Source: HK-STAS-PATE-2 sp046350895
Lineage (GTDB): Bacteria > Patescibacteriota > Patescibacteriia > 2-12-FULL-60-25
Assembly: GCA_046350895.1 (NCBI GenBank)
Contig: JAXLZL010000002.1
Location: forward strand, 120,634 to 184,633
Length of the DNA: 64,000 bases
Direction of reading: 5' to 3'
The position numbers and the translations under genes were made by a program. Numbering within the stretch: position 1 is the stretch's first letter; each line of letters starts with the position of its first letter. The notes beneath the pieces are model-generated. The model was not told where the DNA came from. It made no database searches and saw only the letters and a list, made by a program, of their open reading frames with translations. Shown one piece after another: positions 16,828-24,532 of this stretch.

Positions 16828-17553
16828 ATGCCAGTCATGAGGAAGAAGGGCTCGGTACAACCACAACAAGTTCGTCCTACCGCACCTGCTGCCGCGCCTC
16901 CATCGGTCAGCGAGCAAGGCGAGCAGATCATCAAGTGGCTGACGCTCGGACTCACGCTCATAACCGCAACGACGCCGTTCGCCATTCTCTACGTGAGCGA
17001 ATCGCCGCCGCCGAGTCGGCCCATCCTTGAGATGTCTTGGATGGGCGAAGGCTCGCTGGTCGGTGCGCCTCGTGACGGGATCTACTTACAGAATCTCGGC
17101 GGCTCTGCTGGAGAGATTCAGGATTTCCTACTTCTCTATCGCCAGCATGAGTTTCGCGCAGCGAATGGCAAGAATGCGTGGGCCAATCTACGCGCTTATC
17201 AGGAACGGATGGGCGTCACTGTGCCAAGTCGTCCCGATCTGTTCATGAACGGAAATGCCACTCGATGGATCGCACACGGTACGGACCAGTTTCGGTACCC
17301 ATTATACGCGCTTGGAACACGTCGGCCGCAACCTCACGACGGCGGAATGACTCCAGATGATTCGGCCTACGTCGCGGACGCCGCGGCGCTAATCCATCTG
17401 AAACAAGAGCTCGGAGTGGCGGCCTGCTACTGCTCAACGGATGGGCGCTGTTGGTGGTACTGCATGCGTGCTGGTGATGATCATGAAACCAAGGTCGACG
17501 ATTGCGAAAGTCAGCAATATGTCTGCCCCGACGAAACCGAGACTGCTCAATAG
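16828..17553 (+). CDS. membrane-anchored hypothetical protein (array cargo)
   Basis: A 241-residue protein with a Pro/Ala/Gln-rich cytoplasmic N-terminus, one membrane helix (about residues 38-56, LTLGLTLITATTPFAILYV) and an extracytoplasmic C-terminal domain. The last 50 residues hold several cysteines (AACYCSTDGRCWWYC), suggesting disulfides or metal binding. No family recognised. The start could be either of two nearby Met codons. Confidence 0.55.
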   Translation: MPVMRKKGSVQPQQVRPTAPAAAPPSVSEQGEQIIKWLTLGLTLITATTPFAILYVSESPPPSRPILEMSWMGEGSLVGAPRDGIYLQNLGGSAGEIQDFLLLYRQHEFRAANGKNAWANLRAYQERMGVTVPSRPDLFMNGNATRWIAHGTDQFRYPLYALGTRRPQPHDGGMTPDDSAYVADAAALIHLKQELGVAACYCSTDGRCWWYCMRAGDDHETKVDDCESQQYVCPDETETAQ

Positions 17554-17619
17554 AATCAAAAATGCCACCGAGAGCTCGGTGACAAATTGAGAATAGCGAG
17601 AGAGAGCTCGCGAAAGGTA

Positions 17620-17847
17620 CTACTTCGAGTGGATGCGGTTCAGGATGCTGAAGACCGCGAGGACGGCGAACGTGAGGGCCAAGATCTCGAACTGGGGTCG
17701 AGGATTTCTCGAAACCGCGATCGATGCCCAGGCGACGCTGGCTCCGACCATGATCCACTCGGGACATCGGCTGACCAGTTTGTCGACGAGGGTCGACTTG
17801 ATGATGGGCTGCTCCTGATGATCGATACCGTCAGACTGAATTGTCAT
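17620..17847 (-). CDS. small membrane protein (array cargo)
   Basis: A 75-residue protein from ATG 17847, chosen because GGAGG lies five nt upstream. It has one or two hydrophobic helices (WIMVGASVAWASIAV, then EILALTFAVLAVFSIL). It has its own promoter at 17921-17948. Unknown function. Confidence 0.6.
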   Translation of the reverse strand: MTIQSDGIDHQEQPIIKSTLVDKLVSRCPEWIMVGASVAWASIAVSRNPRPQFEILALTFAVLAVFSILNRIHSK

Positions 17848-17920
17848 GATTACCTCCAATCTGGGCGCGAAACTCACGCACAAGTCGGGGACAATCATTC
17901 AATGCGATGAACGGTGTACT

Positions 17921-17948
17921 ATATTACACTAAATCAGAGTTTTGTCAA
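17921..17948 (-). promoter_or_regulatory. promoter for 17620-17847
   Basis: On the minus strand TTGACA, 16 bp, TAATAT. Confidence 0.65.
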
Positions 17949-17984
17949 TGCATTCCGGGCGAAGTAGATCGGTCGCTTGGGGAG

Positions 17985-18136
17985 TTCGAACCACGAGTTC
18001 TTGCCCAAGATTAGCGCAGAATCAGCCTTCAGGCGTTCATTTTGTCCGGCAAGGTGGCCTAAAAATCCCAGCATGTTCGAACCACTATTTTTGGCTCAGT
18101 TAACAACAAAAACAGCCGCCTTGCGGCGACTATTCC
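17985..18136 (-). repeat. TTCGAACC pair copy 3 plus GTTAACAAC/terminator block
   Basis: TTCGAACC at 17985 and 18076 (91 bp apart), then GTTAACAAC at 18099 and the same terminator hairpin as repeats B and D. Here the block lies directly downstream of the genuine tRNA-Ala, which suggests the repeats derive from this locus or one like it. Confidence 0.65.
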
Positions 18137-18139
18137 TGT

Positions 18140-18216
18140 TGGTGGACCGTGTCGGATTCGAACCGACGACCCCCTGCTTGCAAAGCAGGTGCTCTAGCCA
18201 ACTGAGCTAACAGCCC
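18140..18216 (-). tRNA. tRNA-Ala (TGC)
   Basis: 77 nt on the minus strand, beginning GGGCTGTTAGCTCAG and ending ACGGTCCACCA with an encoded CCA. The anticodon loop TTTGCAA gives anticodon TGC. The acceptor stem shows the G3:U70 pair, the identity element of tRNA-Ala. The T-loop is GTTCGAATC. It sits at the right end of the cassette array and is followed by the terminator shared with the array repeats. Confidence 0.95.
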
Positions 18217-18304
18217 AAAAACGCTAACAAACTGTCACCCCGAGCAAAGCCGAGGGGTGGACGTGGCCGCAATCTATCAGGTTCAACCAAAGATGGCAAT
18301 ATCC

Positions 18305-18333
18305 TTGACGAAAATAGCGTATTTTAGTAGCAT
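18305..18333 (+). promoter_or_regulatory. promoter for 18361-18741
   Basis: TTGACG, 17 bp, TAGCAT. Confidence 0.5.
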
Positions 18334-18360
18334 TTTCGTCCCTCGAAGCATAGGTGTACC

Positions 18361-18741
18361 TTGCAAGCAGCAACGCTACTGGCAGCAACGGCTGAACCCG
18401 CCATTGAAACCATCCGTTTCGGTTATAGTCCGATACTGAGCGAGCCTGAATACGCCATCTTCAGTTTTGTGCCTGTGGGCATTCAGCTACAGATCGACAT
18501 CTCGTATTACTTCACCAAGCGGCAACCGTCGCGCTGGCAGGTACGCATCAAATCGCGACGAACCCTCACCGTCTTTGGCAGGATGCCGGTTTTTCACACC
18601 GACCTCTTTTGCGACGGGTCCGCCTTCGGCTATGTGCCGGAGTTCGCCTTCAGGCAATCCTTGGGCGAGGTGCGCCGCATACGCTGCCAGCTAGATGACC
18701 AAGCCGTGCCCGTGATTCTCGAACGGTTCAAGACACTCTGA
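18361..18741 (+). CDS. hypothetical protein
   Basis: A 126-residue protein read from TTG 18361, preceded by AGGTG. It is beta-rich and basic in the middle (RWQVRIKSRRTLTVFGRMP). No family recognised. A promoter at 18305 and a terminator at 18746 bracket it, which supports a real transcription unit. Confidence 0.5.
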   Translation: MQAATLLAATAEPAIETIRFGYSPILSEPEYAIFSFVPVGIQLQIDISYYFTKRQPSRWQVRIKSRRTLTVFGRMPVFHTDLFCDGSAFGYVPEFAFRQSLGEVRRIRCQLDDQAVPVILERFKTL

Positions 18742-18745
18742 CTTC

Positions 18746-18786
18746 ATCCCGCCCCGACAAGCTCGTTTGGGCGGGATTGACTTTTT
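18746..18786 (+). terminator. intrinsic terminator
   Basis: ATCCCGCCC / GGGCGGGAT stem with a T5 stretch a few bases after. Confidence 0.7.
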
Positions 18787-18787
18787 C

Positions 18788-18817
18788 TTGGCAGGACAAG
18801 GTTAGAATCGCTATAAT
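18788..18817 (+). promoter_or_regulatory. promoter for DoxX gene
   Basis: TTGGCA, 18 bp, TATAAT. The predicted start is about 3 nt before the ATG at 18827, so the message is leaderless. Confidence 0.6.
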
Positions 18818-18826
18818 ACTTATACT

Positions 18827-19324
18827 ATGATGAACAATCTTCTTTGCAAGACGGATTGCCACGGCATGAACAAAAGCTGGGGCCTTCTCGTCATTCGCCT
18901 TGTCGCCGGTCTTATCTTTGTCCTCCATGGCATTGGCAAATTGACCGGTCACCCAAGCCTCGAGATGTTTGCCGGCATGGTTGGCGGTCTTGGCTTCCCA
19001 TTCCCAATGTTCTTTGCCTGGGTTGTTGCGTTGACTGAAACCCTCGGCGGTATCGCCCTCATCCTCGGCGTCTTTGTACGCCCAGCTTCGATCTTTTTAA
19101 CCATCGTGATGCTTGTTGCCTTCTTTATGGTAAAGAAAGCCGACCTCACTCTTCTTGGTGCCCGCGGCTCGGGTGAAATCGACTTGGCCCTTCTCTCGAT
19201 CGTGGTAGCGCTTGCTCTTTCTGGCGCTGGCCATTACTCGCTCGCCCACAAGCTCTGCAAGGGCAAAGACTCGTGCTGCACCGGTGGCAAGTGTGAAGGT
19301 TGCAATTGCGAAATGAAAAAATAA
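18827..19324 (+). CDS. DoxX family membrane protein with Cys-rich tail
   Basis: A 165-residue DoxX-type four-helix membrane protein. RLVAGLIFVLHGIGKLTG and ALTETLGGIALILGVFVRPA are the conserved family segments, followed by two more helices. The C-terminal ~25 residues (CKGKDSCCTGGKCEGCNC) are very Cys-rich and could bind metal; this tail is not typical of DoxX. An additional Cys/His pair sits at the N-terminus (CKTDCHG). No Shine-Dalgarno is present and the promoter is placed for leaderless translation. A role in thiol or redox stress is known for some DoxX members and is only a guess here. Confidence 0.82.
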   Translation: MMNNLLCKTDCHGMNKSWGLLVIRLVAGLIFVLHGIGKLTGHPSLEMFAGMVGGLGFPFPMFFAWVVALTETLGGIALILGVFVRPASIFLTIVMLVAFFMVKKADLTLLGARGSGEIDLALLSIVVALALSGAGHYSLAHKLCKGKDSCCTGGKCEGCNCEMKK

Positions 19325-19339
19325 TTTCTTTTGAAGAAC

Positions 19340-19368
19340 AAAACACGCTCCGTAACGGGGCGTGTTTT
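19340..19368. terminator. bidirectional terminator
   Basis: AAAACACGCTCCG / CGGGGCGTGTTTT between the convergent DoxX and FemAB genes. Confidence 0.85.
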
Positions 19369-20356
19369 AGATATTTCTGATTTTCTGAATGAGTTTGTAC
19401 AGCGCTGGCTTCAACGGTAGATCCCACGTACCAGCATAACGCACCAACTCGCCTCCCCAACCGCTCTTGAAGCGCGTAATACCTTTCCAGCCAGGTTTGA
19501 AGAAAGGGTCTTGCTCGTCGTCGGGATTGCATCCCCATAAATCATACCAATGCTTGCCTTCGGCCTTCGCTGACAGAATCGCGTCTAAATGCAGGGCGAA
19601 TGGCGCCATCGCTTCGCGTTGCTCAGAAGAAGATGCGCCGAATAAATAGGTCACCGTATCGGCGCTTACCGTCTCAATGGAGGCTGCTAACAAGACACCT
19701 TCTTTTTCTGCCATACGCAAACGAATCAATCCCGTTGGCGAAAGTTGTTTGAACAAGTTTTTTACATAACTTGCAGAGAGCGGCTTGAATCCATCGCGTT
19801 TGGCCGTTTCTTCTTCGAGTGCGATGTACTTTTCAATATCGTCTTCGGTACCAAGGCGAACGGTTACGCCATGACGTTCGGCGAGGCGCGCATTATAGCG
19901 GGTTTTTGAATGCATTTCAGCCAGCAAAACTTCTTCACTCTTTGAAAGATCGACGAGCCGCGTGACGGCGGGCTGATATGAACGGCGACGCAATAAACCA
20001 AGTTCAGCGACAAACTCGTTTTGCTTTAGCCTAGGTTCAAGGCGCAAAAACGTTGCCGTTGAAAAAAGATCTTTCATTGAAGCGATGGCGTTTTTTGTTT
20101 CTTCATCGGTTGAATCCGCAAGTTGAAACGGGCCATAGGCCAGCATCCAATAATTCAGCGTCAAAAACTTCGCTTGCTGGACGGCTTGGGCGGCAAAAAG
20201 AGGTTTGTCTTCGCTGTTTTTAAAAACGATGCGCTTTACTTCTTTGCCAAGCGAGCGCTGCGCTTCACCCCAACTCCATGACCACAAAAAAGACTGGTGC
20301 TCTTTTGGCAAAAGCGCCTGCCATTCTTGTTCATTAGTAATTTGCATCCAGGCCAT
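19367..20356 (-). CDS. FemAB-family aminoacyltransferase
   Basis: A 329-residue protein of the FemX/FemAB group, which adds amino acids from aminoacyl-tRNA to the peptidoglycan precursor stem peptide. It shows the double-GNAT pattern: QSFLWSWSWGEAQRSLGKEV at the N-terminus, then SKTRYNARLAERHGV, and the C-terminal GNAT with YLFGASS and HWYDLWGCNPDDEQDPFF. Soluble, probably membrane-associated by its lipid-linked substrate. It begins two bases after the ruvA stop, so the pair is an operon. Confidence 0.85.
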   Translation of the reverse strand: MAWMQITNEQEWQALLPKEHQSFLWSWSWGEAQRSLGKEVKRIVFKNSEDKPLFAAQAVQQAKFLTLNYWMLAYGPFQLADSTDEETKNAIASMKDLFSTATFLRLEPRLKQNEFVAELGLLRRRSYQPAVTRLVDLSKSEEVLLAEMHSKTRYNARLAERHGVTVRLGTEDDIEKYIALEEETAKRDGFKPLSASYVKNLFKQLSPTGLIRLRMAEKEGVLLAASIETVSADTVTYLFGASSSEQREAMAPFALHLDAILSAKAEGKHWYDLWGCNPDDEQDPFFKPGWKGITRFKSGWGGELVRYAGTWDLPLKPALYKLIQKIRNI

Positions 20357-20358
20357 AG

Positions 20359-20916
20359 TTATTTGGCGAGCAACTTGAGGGCGTAGCGTACTTTGTCAGA
20401 GGGATCCGTAACGGTGTCAGGGATATGCTTGCAGGCGTCTTTGGCCTGTGCAGCGCTGTATCCGAGGCCAACCAAGGCATGAACGACTTCTTGGTCGGTC
20501 GATGACACGTCTTCTTTGGCCACCAATTGCCCCTTGAGTTCGAGGATGATCTTTTGGGCCGTCTTGGTACCAACACCCGGTACGGAGGTCAAAAAGGAGA
20601 GGTTGCCGGCCATGATGGCGGCAATGATCTGGTCAGCCGAACCGATTGAAAGGATGGTCATGGCCGCCTTTGGACCCACGCCTGAAATACTGAGCAGTTT
20701 TTCAAAAAGCTCGAGGTCAGCCATGGCCAAAAAACCAAACAAATCACGCGCATCTTCACGCACATGGTCATGGGTATAAACAAATGCCTCGGTCTTGCCG
20801 GCCAGACCTGACAGCACCGACGGGCTGACGCGAATGCGAAAACCCATCCCCTGCACTTCAAGCAGCATCCAATCTGCCCCACGCTCCAATACCCGGCCTC
20901 TCAGGGATCCAATCAT
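20359..20916 (-). CDS. ruvA: Holliday junction DNA helicase subunit RuvA
   Basis: A 185-residue RuvA, the tetrameric junction-binding partner of RuvB. Domain I is the OB-fold (MIGSLRGRVLERGADWMLLEV). Domain II has two helix-hairpin-helix motifs (LLSISGVGPKAAMTILS and LTSVPGVGTKTAQKIILELK). Domain III, the RuvB-contacting part, is the three-helix end (EVVHALVGLGYSAAQAKDA). Length is normal. ruvB is not next to it; ruvC lies at 26682. The downstream FemAB gene follows with a 2-nt gap. Confidence 0.95.
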   Translation of the reverse strand: MIGSLRGRVLERGADWMLLEVQGMGFRIRVSPSVLSGLAGKTEAFVYTHDHVREDARDLFGFLAMADLELFEKLLSISGVGPKAAMTILSIGSADQIIAAIMAGNLSFLTSVPGVGTKTAQKIILELKGQLVAKEDVSSTDQEVVHALVGLGYSAAQAKDACKHIPDTVTDPSDKVRYALKLLAK

Positions 20917-20991
20917 ATGGGGCCATACTAGCCTACAAGCTGACCGCCTGCCACAATGGCCATGGTTCCTTCAAATTGAAGGAGAAAGGGC

Positions 20992-21645
20992 GTGTTAGCC
21001 ATGACAGCGATTAGGCGTGGCCCCTTGACCGTCATCACCGGCCCCATGGGATCCGGCAAATCACTCGCCTTGATTCGTGAACTCGAACTACTGCGCATAC
21101 GCGGACGCACGTTTACCGTGGTAAAGCCAAAGGATGATAGTCGCGACGGCGCCTCGGTAAAATCACGCATGCTCGTGAAACCCATTGAGGCGGTGTATAT
21201 CGAAGAACCTGCTGATTTAGCCAAGTCACTCAAGGGCAGCTCAGTACTCGCTATCGATGAAACACAGTTTTTACCGCGTGCTGCCCTCGCTGAAATCATC
21301 ACTCTCTTGAACAAAGGCACTGCTGTAATTGCCTGCGGACTCGATACCGATGTCGCTGGACGCCCTTTTGGCATCATGCCAGAGCTGCTGGCCATGGCGG
21401 ACGAAGCCACCAAGATCAAGGCCGTTTGTGACCAATGCAAACTCTTGAATGCCACGCGTACCCAGATCATCATCGAACCGCGTGGCACCCATGAGCCGCA
21501 ACGCGCTTATGAACAACGTTTACGGCCATTACGAGACTTTCTTGATGGCAAAACCAATGCCCTCATCGGCAATATCGGCATGTACCAGCCCCGTTGCCCC
21601 CAGCATCACAGCTTGCCCGACCTGCCTCCTCCTTCAGATCACTGA
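20992..21645 (+). CDS. tdk: thymidine kinase
   Basis: A 217-residue type II thymidine kinase, the salvage enzyme phosphorylating thymidine. Walker A is GPMGSGKSLALIREL, the Walker B/DE motif is VLAIDETQFL, the lasso and substrate region is ACGLDTDVAGRPFG, and one zinc pair is VCDQCK. The second zinc pair of typical type II enzymes is not obvious. The start is GTG 20992 or ATG 21001; both sit after AAGGAGAAAGG. A terminator follows four nt later. Salvage fits a host-dependent lifestyle. Confidence 0.88.
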   Translation: MLAMTAIRRGPLTVITGPMGSGKSLALIRELELLRIRGRTFTVVKPKDDSRDGASVKSRMLVKPIEAVYIEEPADLAKSLKGSSVLAIDETQFLPRAALAEIITLLNKGTAVIACGLDTDVAGRPFGIMPELLAMADEATKIKAVCDQCKLLNATRTQIIIEPRGTHEPQRAYEQRLRPLRDFLDGKTNALIGNIGMYQPRCPQHHSLPDLPPPSDH

Positions 21646-21648
21646 CGA

Positions 21649-21680
21649 AAAAAGCGCCCCAAGCATGGAAGGGCGCTTTT
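21649..21680 (+). terminator. intrinsic terminator
   Basis: AAAAGCGCCC / GGGCGCTTTT after tdk. Confidence 0.85.
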
Positions 21681-21695
21681 CATTTTGGACGCGCG

Positions 21696-21869
21696 TTAAG
21701 CGCGTTCTTTTGTTCGATCGGCAGGCTTGCCGAGAACTTCGATGAGGGGTTCTCCCCGTTGTTTGGGGTTACGACCGAGGTCGACTTCGACGATGGGTAA
21801 TCGTCGTGGCCTCGGCGCATCGGCCTGGCTGTCTGTCAGGCGGTGAACGCCTTCTTGTTTTTGCGGCAT
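21696..21869 (-). CDS. small basic hypothetical protein
   Basis: A 57-residue hydrophilic protein (MPQKQEGVHRL...) from ATG 21869, chosen because GGAGGA lies six nt upstream. Rich in Arg, Pro and Glu, with no membrane segment. No family recognised. Its strong ribosome site is the main support. Confidence 0.5.
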   Translation of the reverse strand: MPQKQEGVHRLTDSQADAPRPRRLPIVEVDLGRNPKQRGEPLIEVLGKPADRTKERA

Positions 21870-21923
21870 GGATTCCTCCACGGTGAATGCCAGAGGAATG
21901 ATACCACACCCGCAGACCGCTCA

Positions 21924-22006
21924 GCCCTTACCCCGGACTCGTCGCATCTATTGTGCTTCTGGTATGCGAGAGTCCACCCCTTTCCATTTTTGGAAAGGGG
22001 TTTTTG
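21924..22006 (+). repeat. left inverted repeat of DUF559 element
   Basis: Includes GCCCTTACCCCGG, GGTAT, TCCACCCC and a CCCCTTTCC / GGAAAGGGG hairpin with T5. Confidence 0.65.
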
Positions 22007-22368
22007 AAACCGCTGCGGCGATGCGTTGAATGACGGCCTTTGGTGATTCTTGCACCTCTTTGTTTGTAAAACGTAAAATTCTTAAACCAAGAGCCTTGAT
22101 ATAATCATCTTTCTCTTGGTCGTTTGCCACTATCGCTGCTTGATCATGTATTAAGCCATCTACTTCTTGATAACAAGTCTTGCTTGTCGGCAATAAAATC
22201 AACAATAGTAACGACCAATACCGTGTGCTGGCGGCGAAAATTCCTCACCTCCCGAGCCAGGGATCGCCTGAGTGATTGCCATAAGAATTGTTCAGCATCG
22301 GTCATATTCTTTCTCAGCGAACGCCTAAGATCCCTATATTCGGGACGATTAAAAATTTGGTGATACAT
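21948..22368 (-). pseudogene. DUF559 (Vsr-like) endonuclease, frameshifted
   Basis: Start at ATG 22368 after GGAG. The N-terminal part reads NMTDAEQFLWQSLRRS and VRNFRRQHTVLVVTIVDF, the C-terminal part EVDGLIHDQAAI, KALGLRILRFTNKEV. This is the DUF559 fold, related to the Vsr/restriction endonuclease superfamily (Asp of IVDF and Glu of EVDG as metal ligands). Two indels near 22180-22200 break the frame: one missing T in the TTTTATT run and two extra bases before GAAGTAGATGG. Members are often stand-alone and mobile; the function is not established. Confidence 0.75.
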
Positions 22369-22410
22369 ACCTTTTACTCCGTTCACTTTTTTAACGGTAA
22401 CTGTCAATAC

Positions 22411-22492
22411 CAAAAACCCCTTCCCAAAAATGGGAAGGGGTGGACGAACAAATACCTTATGCCTAATACATTTGGGCGGCCGGGGTAAGGGC
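22411..22492 (-). repeat. right inverted repeat of DUF559 element
   Basis: Reverse-complement partner of the left arm. Its hairpin CCCCTTCCC / GGGAAGGGG followed by T5 on the minus strand is positioned as the gyrA terminator. Confidence 0.65.
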
Positions 22493-22499
22493 GGCAGAG

Positions 22500-24194
22500 C
22501 TATTCTTCACTTTCACCGCCTGCTTCACCGTGTTCAACAAAGGTGACCGAGCTGACCAAGTCACCTTCTTCTTTGAAGCGCATGAGGCGCACGCCTTGGG
22601 TGTCGCGGCTCAATTCAGGCACTGATTTGAACGGCGTGCGTACCACGATGCCTTTTTTAGAGATCATCACAAGGTCGCGTTCGTCATCTTTGCTTGAGAT
22701 GAAGGCGTTTACGACACCACCCGTCTTATCACCCACCTTGGCGGTGCGGATACCAGAGCCACCGCGGCCCTGGGCGCGGTATTCGCTTACGTCGGTGCGC
22801 TTGCCCATGCCGTTTTCGGTGATGACAAAGAGTGCGAGCGCGCCTTTGTCAGCAAGTTTTGGATTAATGACGTCCATGCCAACGACATAGTCTTTGCCTT
22901 TGAGCGTGATGCCGCGGACGCCGGCAGCGGTGCGACCCATGGAGCGCACGTCTTCTTCGCTGAAGCGGATACTCTGGCCTTCGCGGGTGACGAGCGAGAT
23001 GTCATCTTTGCCGCTTGAAGGCTTTACCCAAACAAGTTCGTCGGATTCGTGGAGCGTAATCGCGATCAAACCTGAGCGACGCACGTTTGCGAATTCTTCG
23101 ATGTCAGACTTTTTGATCGTGCCTTTATTGGTCACCATCACGAGATGTTTGAGGCCGTCGATATCGTCCATCGGCAAGGTCACTGAAACTTTTTCGCCCG
23201 GGGCGAGCTGCAAGAAGTTCACGATGGCCTGGCCTTTTGAGGTACGCGTTGCCTGCGGCAATTCATACGCCTTGAGGCGGAAGACGCGGCCGCGGCTCGT
23301 GAAGAACATGATCTCGGTATGCGTGTTCGTGGTGAACATGGTGCGTACCGCGTCTTCTTCTTTGGTAGCGAGACCGACAATGCCTTTGCCGCCGCGGTGT
23401 TGGGCGCGGAAGGTATCAGGCGGCAAGCGCTTGATATAGCCGTCCTCGGTGAGCATGACGAGGCATTCTTCTTGTGGGACGAGGTCCTCCATCGAGAATT
23501 CGCCGACCGGGCCCGGGATAATGAGGGTGCGGCGGGCATCGCCGAATTTGTCGCGCAATTCTTCGACTTCTTTTTTGACGATGTTCAACATCTTTTTCAC
23601 CGAAGCGAGAATCGCTTCGAGTTCGTCGATGAGCTTCTTTTTCTCTTCCCATTCTTGTTCGACTTTGAGGCGTTCAAGGTTGGCGAGCTGTTGCAAGCGC
23701 ATGTCGAGAATGGCCTGTGATTGAAGCTCGGATAATTTGAACTTCGACATCAAATTGGTTTTTGCCTCGTCTTTGTCTTTGGACTTTTTGATGGTCGCAA
23801 TGATCTCATCGATATGCAAAAGCGCGATGCGCAAACCCTCCAAAATGTGGATGCGTTCTTTGGCGCGGTCGAGGTCGTATTGGGTACGGCGGCGGACCAC
23901 TTCTTTGCGGTGCGAGACGTATTCTTCAAGCAAGTGCTTGAGGGTCAAAATGCGCGGCTGGATGCCATCGACCAAACACAACGAGTTGACGTGAAAGGCT
24001 TCTTGCAACTGGGTAAATTTGAAGAGCTGGTTCAACACCTTCTTCGGATAGGAGTCCTTTTTCAATTCAATCACGATGCGAATACCTTCTTTATTGGATT
24101 CATCGCGCAAATCACGGATGCCTTCGATGCGTTTTTCTGTCACGAGCTCGGCCATCTTTTCAAGCAAGTTGGCTTTGTTTACCTGATAAGGCAA
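22500..24194 (-). CDS. gyrA: DNA gyrase subunit A, C-terminal part (frameshifted gene)
   Basis: Residues from the tower/coiled-coil region to the end of GyrA, in frame from LPYQVNKANLLEKMAEL. It includes the exit-gate coiled coil and the beta-pinwheel wrapping domain, with the GyrA box as QHRGGKGIVGL. Ends with an acidic tail, as usual. It is separated from the N-terminal part by several frameshifts in 24180-24560. GyrA is essential, so the reading-frame breaks are probably sequence errors. The gene should be read as one unit 22500-25002. Confidence 0.85.
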   Translation of the reverse strand: MPYQVNKANLLEKMAELVTEKRIEGIRDLRDESNKEGIRIVIELKKDSYPKKVLNQLFKFTQLQEAFHVNSLCLVDGIQPRILTLKHLLEEYVSHRKEVVRRRTQYDLDRAKERIHILEGLRIALLHIDEIIATIKKSKDKDEAKTNLMSKFKLSELQSQAILDMRLQQLANLERLKVEQEWEEKKKLIDELEAILASVKKMLNIVKKEVEELRDKFGDARRTLIIPGPVGEFSMEDLVPQEECLVMLTEDGYIKRLPPDTFRAQHRGGKGIVGLATKEEDAVRTMFTTNTHTEIMFFTSRGRVFRLKAYELPQATRTSKGQAIVNFLQLAPGEKVSVTLPMDDIDGLKHLVMVTNKGTIKKSDIEEFANVRRSGLIAITLHESDELVWVKPSSGKDDISLVTREGQSIRFSEEDVRSMGRTAAGVRGITLKGKDYVVGMDVINPKLADKGALALFVITENGMGKRTDVSEYRAQGRGGSGIRTAKVGDKTGGVVNAFISSKDDERDLVMISKKGIVVRTPFKSVPELSRDTQGVRLMRFKEEGDLVSSVTFVEHGEAGGESEE

Positions 24195-24532
24195 TTCGCT
24201 GACGATGATTTGGAAGGAACCGGCTTTTCTTCGACGATCTCGGTCTTGGCACGCATCACGATACCGCCGGGCCGGTGAAGCGGGGCCTGCATGATGGTGA
24301 TTTTGTCATAAATGATGCCGCCGGTTGGAAAGTCCGGGCCAGGGATGATCTTAACAAGGCCGACGCATATCGGCGTCCTAATCAAGGCGATGATGCCGTT
24401 ACACACTTCGGTGAGTTGTGTGGGAGGATATTGGTCGCTATACCCACGGTGGCAATGCCGGAGGGTGCCGTTCAAAATGAGGTTAGCAGCCGTCTTCGGC
24501 AAAACGCGTAGGCTCATCATGTGAGCCGTCAT
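24179..24532 (-). pseudogene. gyrA: gyrA middle part with multiple indels
   Basis: This frame gives LPKTAANLILNGT, then, after scrambled codons, TEVCNGIIALI, then VKIIPGPDFPTGGIIYDK and GGIVMRAKTEIVEEK. Other frames supply the missing pieces: SPNYDGSHDEPT, SGIATVGIATNI and AGSFQIIVSE. At least five single-base indels within about 380 bp are needed to explain it. The pieces are otherwise well conserved GyrA sequence. Confidence 0.8.

Larger units (their letters stand above)
21924..22492. mobile_element. inverted-repeat element carrying a DUF559 nuclease gene
   Basis: A 569-bp unit bounded by imperfect inverted repeats of about 82 bp. Matching blocks on left and right arms: GCCCTTACCCCGG at 21924 against its reverse complement at 22480; GGTAT then GTCCACCCC at 21961-21980 against 22436-22456; and a hairpin with loop ATTTTT at 21977-22000 and 22417-22440. 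The hairpin arms differ by a compensatory change (TTTCC/GGAAA versus TTCCC/GGGAA). The only gene inside is a broken DUF559 endonuclease. The right arm touches the 3' end of gyrA and can serve as its terminator. Confidence 0.65.
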
